From: Nymphaea colorata
Taxonomy: Eukaryota; Streptophyta; Magnoliopsida; Nymphaeales; Nymphaeaceae
NCBI RefSeq assembly: GCF_008831285.2
Contig: NC_037468.1
Span: 187,501-251,500, forward strand
Direction: 5' to 3'
DNA: 64,000 nucleotides
Positions 24,311 through 36,376 of this stretch are shown here, in pieces; position 1 is the stretch's first letter, and each line of letters opens with the position of its first letter. The notes under the pieces were generated by a model that searched no databases, had not been told where the DNA came from, and worked only from the letters and a program-made list of their open reading frames with translations. A program made the translations under genes and the position numbers.

Positions 24311-27300
24311 CAAATTGATGTTCATGAAAAGTGAAAAAGAAGGCTTTGTTCTGACGTGACATGACCTTCAAGATCAGATTGAAAGGATCTGAAAATCTGA
24401 TGAGCTAATGCCAACTATCAGATTGAAAGGAGTGCTGATTGAGGCAAAATGAGATTCACTATGTACCTTGATGTCCTTGAAAGGGTTGACTTTGCCCGAG
24501 ATTTTGTGAGAGTTGACAGGGGAGGGGAGAACAGCCCTGTCTGCAACTGAGATTCCAAAGGCGAACTTCCATAGGTGCTATCTATGACTCAGGAACCAAA
24601 AAGACCAACCAAGGCAAAGACCTCATTCATCACTTGCCGCTAGTCCAAGGCAAAGATTAGATACCTTCTTTCGGAGGCTCATGCTACCTTTACAAAAAGA
24701 AGGACGCAACACATCCACCTCTTCTTGAACTTAATGAAATCAGGGACGATGACGATTATTTAGCAGCTAGGAGAAACCTGGGACCCCTTGAAGCCCCTTT
24801 TTCGGATCAAGAGTAATGAAACGGGGTCCAATATCTAATCACCTCAAGCAAGGAATAGAACTACAATTGAAAGCGGAACTGCTTCTACTGTCACTGAATA
24901 CCCCACCTACCTTTCCGAACCCCGAACCACAGATCCTTGAATCCCTTGATATGCTTGAGCGGTTGAACTCCTCTCTCCCCCGAATCGTGCAGCCAGTCGA
25001 GAAAGAAATGGAGCCATAGGCATCAGTGATAGGGGACGAAAGCAGCCGGGCCGGGTGAATGCAGATAGACGGATCGGACTGAGAGGCCCGGAGAGAGTTG
25101 CTGCCAAGCCATCTCCGACTCCTTGAACTAGGGTCTGAAAGAGCTGGATCTGCTTCTCGGGTTCCTGGTGAGAGTCTAGTTAGAGCAGTAAGTACACATA
25201 TTATCGGCCACTGCACCGGAAGATGACGGCTGACGAGCGGGTGGGTCAGTACGAGGACTTCCAATCGGACAAGAAAGAAGTACAAAGTTCCATCATTTGA
25301 AGCTATGCCTCAGGCCCTCAACCACGGACTCAGGATGGTGCCGTCAGTGTCATCACAGAATCGGGTACATCCGAATCCACCTGGGTCTGTCGAAAGTAGT
25401 GTCCCGATTGATTGGGGTGGATCAGTCGAGTTCTCAGAGTCCCGCCCGATGGGCAATTGGCAGCAGCTAAGATCAAAATCCATGGTTTCGCCTACCAGTG
25501 AGTCAACAAGACGGGGTGGTCAAGTTGGGTCTCAATAAAGGCAGTCCGACAAGTACGTTGTCCATTGCTTCATCAAAGCACTCGCAAAGCGAAGAATTGC
25601 GTTAGGGAACTCGCAAAGCGAAGCAAGCTTTGCGAGTTCTTTGTGCAATCACTCACAAAGCTCACATGCTTTGCGAGTGCTTTGTGGGCTTTGCTCATCA
25701 ATTGACGTCAAGATCTCTCGCTTGAAGCTCTTTCCTCTTTCTGGTAGTCCAATGAGGGTTTCAGGAAAGCAAGGTCATCCTGTAGAGGGCTTGATCGGAG
25801 TGGTTTTTTCGCAGCAGATGAACTCCTCTCTCGAGACGAGTGAGGCCCCTCTTTTGCTCTTGATACGAGTAATGCTCCCGCTTCCTCTCAAGATGATGGT
25901 CGACCTACACTTCTTGCTTTCGAGCTTCCGACTTCTTTGCTCAAACCTACAGAGGAGCCACTAACGCACTCCGAAAGAGAGGCCTATTCTCGCTTTCCCG
26001 CTGGGTGGACTATTCTCGAGAAAAGCTGTGGTTGAACTAGACATCACTTTACCACCCGGAAGAAGACCACCCACAACCGATAGTACCACTCGGAACCGAA
26101 AGCACACCTGGGACGAGAACACTAGCCGAAAGAACCACTCAAGAGAGAGACTAGTCGAGAACACAACTCAAAAACGCCATCCGTCAAGAACCACTCGACA
26201 TTCATAGGGGGCATTGAGATACCACTACCCGCGAAAGACTCTCTCTCCGAGGCTGCTGACAGCCCGGGTCCAGTACCTATGTTTGGCTGAGACTGACTCC
26301 TCAGGTGCGCTTACAGTCTGATAGACGATGACTCCTTTACCGGCCCGAGGCTGTGTGAATCCTTCGGACCAGACCAGAAAGTAGCAACCTTTGATCCCTC
26401 CGAGTCACCATCCTGGCTTATTCAAGATATGAGCTTCCAGTATTCCCGGTTGCCAATTCCAACTGCGGAGACCGAGCCTACTTTAAAGCTTCAAAATCAG
26501 ACCATACTGAAATTCAAGAACTCCTGAGAGTCTTCAGCCTTGGACTTCCAATGGTTGGTGACCACAGGAGCCGAAAAGAGTTCCTCGAATGAAGGATCAT
26601 AAGCAACTAACATAGAGTTATACCACTGAAGGTTCTTCAACCAAGACTCCATCCAGTTCCTACTTTCAAGAAGAACCATCAAAGTGGAAATCCGCAGGAT
26701 TGGGTTGAATCTGACTGAAAATGAAGAAGACAAGGAAGCCTTTTCAGTATGGACCACAGGGATCACCCCTGCAGAGCCAAAACTCTAGTGGTTTGACCAC
26801 TATGTTTTTTCTCTGACATCACCCTCAACCGCTCCCATCTACGGGATGGTCTAGAAGCTAAAGAGAAACAATTCCTATAACCTGCGCCACAAATACGAGC
26901 CAATGTCGAAAATCTTCGAACATTGTACTTTTCTTGAATAGCCATCAGGCCAAAAGGACTAAGGAGAAGAGTTTGAAGATCAACAGGAGAAAGATCTCGT
27001 CCATCAACATTGACCACTCACTTCACTATAAAGAGATTCTAGATCACAGAAGGAATCAGAAGAGAGAACGTAGTACACAATCCAAAAAAAAGAGTACGTC
27101 GTATCAGAGGAGGTTATGGCCAGAGGCATGCATCCCGGTCGCTTCTTCAAATCCCCGGCCAGGCCTGATGCAATGACAAAATGTTGGATTGCATTGTTTT
27201 CCCTACCTGATGCGAAAGCATCATCTACTTCTTGCTTGGATCAGCTAAAAGAACGTTAGGGTTTGAGGGGCGAAGCAGCCTATAAAGACAGAAGCCTTGT

Positions 27301-29689
27301 TGAGATAGGGGGAGGCGCTTGCGACAACTTGATAGGTCCTCATGACAGGTCGAAGATACAACCTCGACGCAGGGAACGAAGATCGGGGCGTCAGCCTCGT
27401 TACACTCGAGATTCAGTAACCCAGTTCGTTGATGGAAACTCAGGCGGCTATAAGCTCGACCTTACAGAGCCTCGTGCCCCCTGAAAGTCCCCAGTAATTG
27501 GCACTCTATGTATCGTGGTAATGGGCTTGACTGAGATGGCTTAGTAGATGGTTGAATCTGCATAATATATATACTGAATTCACTGAAGCTCAGTTCACTA
27601 AGTCAACTGCCTATACCCCCTTTAGGGTATGGATCTTGAACCTTCTCTAAATGGCCTTCAATCTGCTCTGTACGAAACCGGATAATAGGATAACGAAAGA
27701 GATCTGTCAATGCTCAAGTCTAAAGTCTACTGCAGGATCTTGGTATGGGTCTACTAATCATAGGTTGATATGCTGTTAGCTCCACCGGAGATAGGTATGG
27801 AAGCCCCTATGGGTATATATCCAGGTATGCTTCTAGATAAGGAACTGAACCTCACGCCATAAACTGAATCCCTATCATGAGCGCGAGCATAATCAACTGG
27901 ATCTACTGGGGCTATTTGACAGGGACACTTGTCTCTAGCTCTGGATATGGAAGGTATGCTACTACCACTTCTACCGCTTCTGGATCAACAACTGACTCAA
28001 CCGTATCTCTGAGTTCAGTACCAGTCCTTTCTTGATTTAAAAAAAAGGCTATGCCGGATCGAGTTGCTTAGCCACGAGTAGCAGTCATAACCAACCATTA
28101 ACGTTTTTTTGAGTCTGTTCATAGACAGACCGTTGCTCCGGTTCAGCGCTTCCCATGAGAGGATTGGATTGCTTGTATTGGGCCCGCTCTGATAGCCTTT
28201 GGGGCTGACTCGATATTCAACTCGGATCCCCACCTGTCTTTTGATTTTCTGAATTGTCTGGCTATGTCAGAAGAAAGTGTTTCGATCCAAAGATGGTACC
28301 CGTGGGTCCTGGGGTAGTTAGCTAAGACCATACCCTCTCCAGAGTGGTGTTCCAGGGGCCTCTTCTCTGTCAGAAGCTGGCATCGGATAGAGCGGATGAG
28401 CCTCACCCTGATGACCCACTCAACGGCAATTGAAGTAGAAAGGAGGACGGACTATGGGAGACTGGAGCAGCTAAGAGCGGTGCTTTCTTTGCGTTATCAA
28501 TCTCTTTCGCCGGCAGAAAATCACACAAGACAATCAATGTGATGCTCTGATGCTCTCTTTCTGAAATTGGGGTCCTAACTCAAACTCAGCTTCCTTCAAC
28601 GAGTGAGGGCACCGCAGGAACCGAACGAGCAAAGACGGTTTTGAGTTTTTTTTTCATCAAATCGTCTGTCTCGACAGTTGGACAAGATTGGAATGGGCAT
28701 AGGAACATGTATTGATGTACCAGATCGGCTAATGCTCCCAGGTTGATGCGAGATTCAAACCAACCCAGATTCAGAGTTGACCATGGATTCCGGAACTTGA
28801 ACAAAAACTGTGACATGCGCTTGAGCAGGCAGGCGAGTCAAAGTTTGGTACCGGATAGAGGGAAGCAGTCAAGAAGGAACTAGAACAGGAAGGCACTTGA
28901 GACTTGCTGTAGAACTTTCACTTGAACCGGCACTGGCACTAGCTCCGGAACTGGAACTAGAAAGTGACACGATTCCCACTTTTGACATGTCAACAAGGTC
29001 TTCTAGAATCCCTCTTAGCGGAATGGGTGGAAGAACTGGAGCCCCTCAACAATCTATCCCGTTTGCATTCCCACATGCATGACCCTCATGGAATGATGAA
29101 CAAATCAAAAGTGAAGATACAGCAGTAGCACTGGAAAGCTCTGAACGGCTTCATTCTACGTCCTCTGGCGAACCAGATGCTGGTGGCGGGCCTTCTTTGC
29201 CATCAGCCGAGATGACTGTCAGGCAGATGAATCCGGACAACTCAGAGCATGACCGTCAATTGTCTTGCTCTAACTCCTTTCAAGCCCTCTCTAATGCAGG
29301 ACTTGGAGGCTTCTGAACTGGCCGAGAATCAGATTCTGACCCACGTGGAGGCAGCCCCCATTGAAGCAGTGAAGCAGGGTCTCTCACGATCCAACAAGAA
29401 GAAAAAACCGACTATAGTGCCTCTTAGTTTACAGACCAATAGGTATGCTATACTGATAGGTCCTCTGAATACCACTCCCTCTCGTCTTGATGGTGTCGGG
29501 ACTCTGATGGAACATACGGGGAGTGGGCAACACTCCTTCCCGAAGTCGATTGAAGTCTCTTTTGAGCATAACCTGCTATTTGTCGCCCTTATGGACTTGT
29601 GCAATGTGCAAGCGTCTTGGCATGGCTCTTCATCTACTCTCGAAGATCTGGGTTCTATGGTCAATACACTGAAGCATCTTCCATTCTCA
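24311..29689. other. Accessory DNA, mostly unrecognised
   Basis: This 5.4-kb tract has no intact gene that I recognise. 24,327-24,440 and 25,565-25,700 are border-module DNA with cgcaaagcgaag and gctttgcgagtgctttg. The only certain mitochondrial content is a 76-bp ccmC copy at 28,676. The frame at 29,249-29,692 contains a Lys run followed by TNRYAIL and may be the part of a LINE upstream of its endonuclease. The base composition and short broken frames suggest transferred nuclear DNA. Confidence 0.4.
28676..28751 (-). pseudogene. ccmC: 76-bp duplicated fragment of ccmC
   Basis: The reverse complement of this segment equals ccmC positions 21,991-22,066 over 76 bases, as far as I can read without mismatch (starts tcgcatcaacctgggagcat, ends ccaatcttgtccaact). 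Neither flank continues the match. The perfect identity points to a recent copy or gene conversion. The fragment encodes nothing useful on its own. Confidence 0.92.
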
Positions 29690-30135
29690 TGATCAGGTTG
29701 TCACTTTCGCAGTGCATGAAGAAGGGAGATGAACTGCATACCTGTCCTTTGTATATGCCAAGTGTACACTGGCTTAAAGGAGGGAGCTGTGGAGGCAACT
29801 CTCTCTTCTATCTGCGTCTATCACAGTTCCATGGATGGTAGGGGGGATTTGAATGTTATACTTGTTGCAAATGAGAAGTCCAGAGGAGGATGGACGAGCT
29901 ATTGACGAGTTTGATGACGCTACTCAAGCACCAAGAATTGACAAGCGGATGAGTCAGACTTGTGAGTTGGCTATGTTGATATAGCTGCGAGCTTGGCGGA
30001 TGCAGGCTTCATTGGAAGTCGATTTACGTGGTGTAATAAGAAAGAGGGCCCTGGCTGCATCAGAGCCCGCCTTGACAGATGCCTCATCAACTCCAGTTGG
30101 TTGATCACCTTTGAACCGCTCACATCACACCTGGT
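29690..30135 (+). mobile_element. LINE (L1-like) fragment, AP-endonuclease domain
   Basis: The translation shows in order: a stretch like SFVYAKCTLA-RRELW (about 29,740-29,800), a GDLNVIL-ANEKSRGG block (about 29,845-29,900), and GFIGSRFTWCNKKEGPG-IRARLDRCLINSSW (about 30,005-30,100). These are the typical motifs of the C-terminal half of the LINE ORF2 endonuclease. The pieces lie in different frames with stops between them, so it is a dead copy. No reverse transcriptase follows. It is likely nuclear DNA transferred to the mitochondrion. Confidence 0.75.
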
Positions 30136-30656
30136 GTTGAGGTCAACTATAGTGCCTCAATCAATCACTGGAGGAACTCCTGCAGCGCGCTTCTTCTCCT
30201 TTGCAGCGCTACTCTCGCCACCACAGCTCTTTTTTAGCCTCTTTGGTGCCTACCCTACCACCTTCCTTTCTCTCGGCCTATCCAAATCAATATCCTTATC
30301 AGACAAGGTGACTCCGGCACCTCACATCTCAAAGAGGTCATTTCTGATATTGACAGCAAGCTTTGTCTCATCTTCATGAGCAGCCACCTGCTTTGCCCCA
30401 AAGCAGTCACTGCCCCCAAATCACCATCATCAACGGGAAGTTCAAGGTCTCAAGCTCGGGCCCTGTGTTGGGTTGGGCCCATCATACTCTTTGAACATAT
30501 ATATGTTTTCCACGCTTGTTGAGCGGTCAAACTACTTGTAACTGCGGATGGGCACAGTATGAATTCAACTTGCTTTCTAAAGCCCCAACCAACCGAAGCC
30601 CCAATCGTAACCCGACTGGCCCTAGAAAGAAAGAGAGATCTTTCATGTAATGGAAA
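30136..30656. other. Intergenic DNA before array E
   Basis: No gene is recognised. The first part may be eroded LINE sequence downstream of the endonuclease fragment. Short family repeats begin at about 30,657. Confidence 0.35.
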
Positions 30657-31800
30657 TTATGGAAAGGTTATGGAATCTTGAAAGGTCAGGACTCTCTGGA
30701 AAGGTCAGGACTAATGAGAATTGTATGTCATTAGTCTTTTTGAAAAGACAAAACAAAATAGCAATTCTTTAGGAAAAGTTAGGACTTGATTGAAAGGTCA
30801 AGACTCTGAAAGGTCAGGACTAATGAGAATGATTGAGGAAAAGTCAGAACTCACCTGACCATACAAGACTCATTTGTATGTCATCAGTACTCACCATACC
30901 AAAAAAAGTCAGGACTTGATTGAAAGGTCAAGACTCTGAAAGGTCAGGACTAATGAGAATGATTGAGGAATGACCATCAAGACTCATTTGTATGTCATCA
31001 GTACTCACCTTATCAAAAAGGTCAAGACTGTCTTTCAAAGTCAGGACTAACCTTACCAAAAAGATCAAGACTATCTGATCAGGACTGATTCTTCTGGTCA
31101 AGACTGTCTTTCACAGTCAGGACTGACCTTACCAAAAAGGTCAAGACTGTCTTGAAAGGTCAGGACTTTTGATGGAAGGACAGGACCAATTGCAATTGTA
31201 TGCCATTAGTACTCACCTGACCAAAAATGGAAAGGTCAAGACTGTCTTGAAATCAGTACTGACCTTATCAAAAAGGTCAAGACTGTCTTTCAAAGTCAGG
31301 ACTAACCTTACCAAAAAGATCAAGACTATCTGATCAGGACTGATTCTTCTGGTCAAGACTGTCTTTCAAGGTCAGGACTGACCTTACCAAAAAGGTCAAG
31401 ACTGTCTTGAAAGGTCAGGACTGATTCTTCTGGAAAGGTCAAGACTGTCTTGAAAGGTCAGGACTGATTCTTCTTGAAAGGTCAGGACTAATTATAATTA
31501 TAGAAAGGTCAGGACTCATTGCAATTCAATGCCATTAGTACTCACTTGACAAACAAATGCCATTAGTACTCACTTGACAAACAAATGCCATTAGTACTCA
31601 CTGTACAAACAAATGCCATTAGTACTCACTTGACAAACAAATGCCATTAGTACTCACTGTACAAACAAATGCCATTAGTACTCACTATACCAACATGAGT
31701 ACTCACCATACCAAAACAATGCCATTAGTGCTCCCAATGGCAATTGTATGCCATTAGTGCTGACCATACAAAAAATGGCAATTGTATGCCATTAGTGTTG
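30657..31800 (-). repeat. Repeat array E, AGTCYTGA family, - orientation
   Basis: About 1.15 kb of reverse-complement units. It ends with a run of gccattagtactcac units (31,530-31,690) and the same end module seen in arrays B and C (caccataccaaaacaatgcc). It is the smallest array in the window. Confidence 0.93.
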
Positions 31801-32177
31801 ACCCTGACTTCAAGAAATCGTCACAAATCTGGTTGGAGGTAATGAAGGAAGGGAAGGTGGGGAAGGAAGCGAATGGAGTCTTCCTTCTATATCTAGACTC
31901 AGTCATTTTCACAACGGAGTCTGACTGAACCGCCGGGATTGATATGAGACTACGGTTCAAAGCTTCCGAACGAACTAGCTAGATCTGGATCTGCTGAACC
32001 TGGAGGCGCTTGCGGTACTATTGGCCAACTCTTTATAGGAGAGTTTGGACTGCGAGGGAGTCTGGTGGTATCGTATATAAATAGGAGGCTGCTTTGACCT
32101 CAAAATGGAAGAAGACTACTCAAGATAGACAAAAGGAAAGGTTGAGATTGAGAGTAGTACGTCTGCAGGGCCCAATC
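31801..32177. other. Intergenic DNA
   Basis: Nothing is recognised between array E and the rrn18 fragment. Confidence 0.4.
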
Positions 32178-32275
32178 AAGGTCAAAAGAAGAGTTTGATC
32201 CTGGGGGCTCAGAAGAAAGGCTAGCTATATGCTTAACACATGCAAGTCGAACGTTGTTTTCGGGGAGCTGGGCAA
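32178..32275 (+). pseudogene. rrn18: 5' fragment of the small-subunit rRNA gene (rrn18)
   Basis: This contains gagtttgatcctgg, then ctagctatatgcttaacaca, tgcaagtcgaacgttgtttt and cggggagctgggc. That is the first roughly 95 bases of plant mitochondrial 18S (16S-like) rRNA. Small differences from the normal order occur between ctgg and ctagc. The match stops after gggcaag. With the rest of the about 1.9-kb gene missing, this is a non-functional fragment. Confidence 0.88.
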
Positions 32276-33678
32276 GCCGAACCTCTGATCTCACCAAAAG
32301 AGGCAATAGGTTTTGAGGTTGACACTATGGGAGGAAAATTGAAGAGTCTGAATGAATGAGTTCTGCTGCTCTTAAAGCGGGCGGATCCGCAGCTCACACA
32401 ATAGGAAGAGGATAGGGAAAAGTGGTCGACAGATCAGTCTCCAAAAGTCTCATTTTTCTCAGTCATGTTCTGACTTTTCTTATTCGCCGTAGTCTATTCT
32501 GGTTGAGTACTTGGCATTTCTTGGAATCTCCTATGGCTCAAGAGAAAATCCATGCTACTGGGCAGATCTTTCCACTTCCTATTCAAGAGGCTCGGGTGGT
32601 GTACCGGAGGCCTCATGTTTGCTGTCATCTTTTCGCTCTTGGATCCCGAAGTGGGTAACATGATGGTCGGGGGCTTCCGACCCATCAAGCTCGTCTTCTT
32701 GGACTGCGTATGAGAGAAATGCAGAGTCGATCGTTTCTGATTGAAAAAGAAAGAAAGAAGGGATTGTGAACTCTCTTACTCTGCTACATCTTCAAGATTT
32801 TCATGTTTATCAAGCCAACTCCAGAGCACTTCCTGGATCTTTTCCAAGCGGAGAGTCCAGAGAAGAGGGTCAAGGCTTTTCATACATTTCTGACATTCTT
32901 CGGAACCAGAAGGATCGAAAAGAGGTAGTGTCGGGGATTCTTTTGATACAAACACAGAATGAGAAGTCAATGTTTGATGTATATTTGATTGATTGACGGA
33001 AAGTCCTGTCACGCGGGTGAGGGGCAGCTGACCGAAAGGAAAGCGGATAGGCCCCCGGCTTCTTCTTGTGAAGGTGGAACTCAAAACACCTTTTCCTTCT
33101 TTCGGAGGGGCGGAATCGTGTCAAATCAGATGAGCTCTCTTTGTTTGTTTGCACAACTTCTTGAATGCCACAGGGAAAATTCCGCATTTGATCAACGCCT
33201 TCTACACAGTCGCTATTTTCGACTCGACTTCATTATTGGACGGCGGTGAGGTGGGCCCCCCCTTCACTTGAGCTTTGATCCCGCTTGACAGCGGAGGTAG
33301 CCATGTGGCTTGCGCCGAAGATGAGGAAGGTGGATGAGAACGCGGTCTTGATCTTAAAAGAGAGAGAGGGAGGAGAAGCGAGCCTCAGATTCATTCGGAT
33401 AACTGCACGAACCATCAACCATCAGGAGCAAATCAAGCCCTAACGCAAATGCGAATGCTTTTTGCTCCAAGAATTTGCCCACTCCGTTCGTCGGTCAAAC
33501 CAACGATTGATTCACATAGAGAGAGTCTATATCTTTGAAGATATCAATGCAATGAAAGAACCATCCCTTCCTATTGGATTTGTCCTGTCAGATAGAAAGA
33601 GAGGCCCCGGCCCTTCTTGACCACTTGAGGGGATGGGGGTGAAGGGAGGGTTGACATCAAACCGTGGCAAAGTGGTTT
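32276..33678. other. Intergenic DNA upstream of cox3
   Basis: No gene is recognised. Several open frames of 60-105 codons overlap on both strands without family signatures. The last few hundred bases probably hold the cox3-sdh4 promoter and leader, but no motif is strong enough to name. Confidence 0.35.
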
Positions 33679-34476
33679 ATGATTTCATCTCAGAGGCATT
33701 CTTATCATTTGGTAGATCCAAGTCCATGGCCTATTTCGGGTTCACTCGGAGCTTTGGCAACCACCGTAGGAGGTGTGATGTACATGCACTCATTTCAAGG
33801 GGGTGCAACACTTCTCAGTTTGGGCCTTCTCTTTATCCTATATACCATGTTCGTATGGTGGCGCGATGTTCTACGTGAATCCACGTTGGAAGGGCATCAT
33901 ACCAAAGTCGTACAATTAGGACCTCGATATGGTTCTATTCCGTTCATCGTATCGGAGGTTATGTTCCTTTTTGCTCTTTTTCGGGCTTCTTCTCATTCTT
34001 CTTTGGCACCTACGGTAGAGATCGGAGGTCTTTGGCCCCCAAAAGGGATTGGGGTTTTAGATCCTTGGGAAATCCCTTTTCTTAATACCCCTATTCCCCT
34101 TTCATCCGGAGCTGCCGTAACTTGGGCTCATCATGCTATACTCGCGGGGAAGGAAAAACGAGCAGTTTACGCTTTAGTAGCTACCGTTTCACTGGCTCTA
34201 GTATCCACTGGCTTTCAAGGAATGGAATATTACCAAGCACCTTTCACTATTTCGGATAGTATTTATGGTTCTACCTTTTCCTTAGCAACAGGCTTTCATG
34301 GTTTTCATGTTCTTATAGGTACTCTTTTCTTGATCGTATGTGGTATTCGCCAATATCTGGGTCATCTGACCAAGGAGCATCACGTTGGCTTTGAAGCAGC
34401 TGCATGGTACTGGCATTTCGTAGACGTGGTTCGGTTATTCCCATTTGTCTCTATCTATTGGTGGGGAGGTATATGA
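33679..34476 (+). CDS. cox3: Cytochrome c oxidase subunit 3
   Basis: This encodes subunit III of complex IV, a seven-helix inner-membrane protein. The frame from the ATG at 33,679 gives 265 residues, the usual plant length. It has the plant start ([20 protein letters not shown]) and end ([10 protein letters not shown]). The expected FFWAFFHSS near residue 95 is written LFRASSHSS, so several C-to-U edits are needed there; VVRLFPFVS near the end should likewise become VVWLFLFVS. The frame is open for five codons upstream of the ATG. The last 73 bp overlap sdh4 in another frame, a common plant arrangement that implies one transcript. Confidence 0.97.
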   Translation: MISSQRHSYHLVDPSPWPISGSLGALATTVGGVMYMHSFQGGATLLSLGLLFILYTMFVWWRDVLRESTLEGHHTKVVQLGPRYGSIPFIVSEVMFLFALFRASSHSSLAPTVEIGGLWPPKGIGVLDPWEIPFLNTPIPLSSGAAVTWAHHAILAGKEKRAVYALVATVSLALVSTGFQGMEYYQAPFTISDSIYGSTFSLATGFHGFHVLIGTLFLIVCGIRQYLGHLTKEHHVGFEAAAWYWHFVDVVRLFPFVSIYWWGGI

Positions 34477-34985
34477 AAGAACGAATCAGTGGATTGAGGA
34501 ATGAAAGCTCGAAGACAAAGAGAACCGGGCTTTTCCAAAGAATGACTGCTGCTTTCCCACCTCCTTTGATTCTCATATCCCAAGTGTCTTTCACTTCCCT
34601 ACCTGTTCTTTCTTTATTCTGGCACATTTTAGTAGGGATCGAAGATATTATTGCAGATCATGTTCACCAAGAAATGACCCGAAATTTGATCTTGGTCTAT
34701 TTGAGATTGTGCCTTTTCATTGTCATCAAAGATGTTTTCTTGTCTCTCGTTTCTTTTCCGAACAAATCGAAGAACCTAATGGTGGCCTTGGCTGCTACGA
34801 AGGGCCTTGCGTTGCGTAAGCAACGTTCTGATAAGGAGGCGGAGAGCAAGCAACCTCGTTTCCTTCACGGCACGGCCGTGCTCGCCAGGAGGAAGATCTT
34901 CTTCATGGCCGGAGATCAAGGCAATGATCGGTCCTCCGCCCTCGCGTTAGTGGTGGTGCCTTTCAAACTCTTGAGTGAAGGTTAG
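34404..34985 (+). CDS. sdh4: Succinate dehydrogenase membrane anchor subunit 4
   Basis: Sdh4 anchors complex II in the inner membrane and helps bind heme b and ubiquinone. The family signature [17 protein letters not shown] (heme-ligand His followed by the Asp-containing quinone motif) lies at about residues 71-88, and hydrophobic segments surround it. The ATG at 34,404 overlaps the cox3 3' end by exactly 73 bp, as in many angiosperms; an internal ATG at 34,473 is an alternative start. The frame runs to 193 residues. Beyond about residue 118 (FPNKSKNL onward) it no longer looks like the family and may be a read-through extension after a lost stop. Confidence 0.9.
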   Translation: MVLAFRRRGSVIPICLYLLVGRYMKERISGLRNESSKTKRTGLFQRMTAAFPPPLILISQVSFTSLPVLSLFWHILVGIEDIIADHVHQEMTRNLILVYLRLCLFIVIKDVFLSLVSFPNKSKNLMVALAATKGLALRKQRSDKEAESKQPRFLHGTAVLARRKIFFMAGDQGNDRSSALALVVVPFKLLSEG

Positions 34986-36376
34986 GGGAACGGCTCCCGA
35001 CCAATCCATCCGTACAGTTGTTATCAGAGAGTACGGGAAACCCAGCCATCTCTATTGTCCATAATCTCAGTAGTTCAGGGTCGGCGGATCAGGGCCTTCT
35101 ACTTCTATACGAGGAACTGCGATAGATTCCTATAGGGAGGAGCGACTCTCAATCCTATAGGGGGAACAACCCAGCGAGTGAGGGAACAAACATCATCCAT
35201 CGGTGCCATCCTTTCTGTTAACGATGGCTCATTCAGGGGGGTTGGGTTCTCGTTCGGTAGGCGAAAGACCCACCTATTGCTGCTCTGCCCTTCGATTCTG
35301 GAATCGGAGCTCAAGCGCTCTCTTGTTCCCTAACCTACCCGAAAGGTTGGATAATGAGAGAGAATTCGTTCCCCCCTACACCACCCTTCCCACTCCTTTG
35401 ACTAGGTAGAAACATCTTCCCTGATTCTGATCCCCAAGCCCCCTGGCTAACCCACGCAACTAGGCGAGCCGTCCTGGGATGGGTGGGAAAATGACCAGCC
35501 TACCCCTCATATTGGTTGTGTTCTACCTCTCCCAACTCTCCTTTACCCCAGCTTCATAGAACTTCCGTTTTTTCCGAAGACACGATTGGCATGCAACTAC
35601 CGAACGAGCGAGCCGTCACTCCTTCTTGCTCGTTGGCAGCTGACCAACAGGATCGGAAAGACAGAGGAAAAAGCAGGTGGCGGGACGTCCCACTCATTTC
35701 ATGCTGGCATTTCTGAAGACATACGCGGGAAGAAGGAAGAATGGAGCGCCCCAACTCTCCTTGATGATCATTACCTTCTAATGAAAATGAATGAGGTGCC
35801 CGGTTTGTCCATCTTTGGAAAACTCTATTCTGACGGATCACTATTTTGCTTCTTGCTAATCTTGAGTTGGAATAGCCACATCTCGATACCAACATCTAAC
35901 TACTGCCCTTGCCCAACCTCACTTGCCAAACGAACCTGAGCACTCAATCATTCGTTCTCTGTATTTCCCTCTACTCAAAAAGGAAAGAACAGGAGGTTTG
36001 GAGCAAGCAACAAACAGTTCTGTCATGTTCATTTTTTGCTCTTCCCCTTCAAAGACTCAAACTCCAAGAATGAGGGGGCTCGGATGTTGGGATCCATTCT
36101 TTTCGCACTCTAATTGGAGCCAACAAAAGGGCTCGGTTTGGTTTTGTTTCACTCACTTTCAACGATGAGAAATGTCTCAAAGCTTGAACGTCTTCTTTCT
36201 GTCTTTCATACCATCAGAGAAAAACCTGACCTTCTTTGATCAGACCGCTCCTGGCGTTCGAACTAGTCATTAATGGTCGGCCTTGAGCCACCCTTTCGGT
36301 ATGCGTTGCGAACACTTTCATTTTGAGCGTCTCATCTTCATTCTCTGGAGAAGCGAAAATCGAACGGATAGAGCAG
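34986..36376. other. Intergenic DNA between sdh4 and ccmFc
   Basis: About 1.4 kb has no recognisable gene. Frames of 60-117 codons on both strands have no family features. The sequence is single-copy in this window. All three flanking genes point the same way, so it may be a transcribed spacer. Confidence 0.35.

Noticed and set aside
24711-24790. Possible retroelement integrase remnant (ELNEIRDD-like)
   Set aside because: Only a few residues resemble the family; too short to support.
28143-28406. Frame with IRAGPI resembling ccmC
   Set aside because: Only six residues agree, and the order relative to the true 76-bp ccmC fragment is wrong for a longer copy.
34983-35045. Possible isolated group II domain V downstream of sdh4
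   Set aside because: The gaacggctcccg/cgtacag similarity is loose, with no proper stem and no exon partner nearby.
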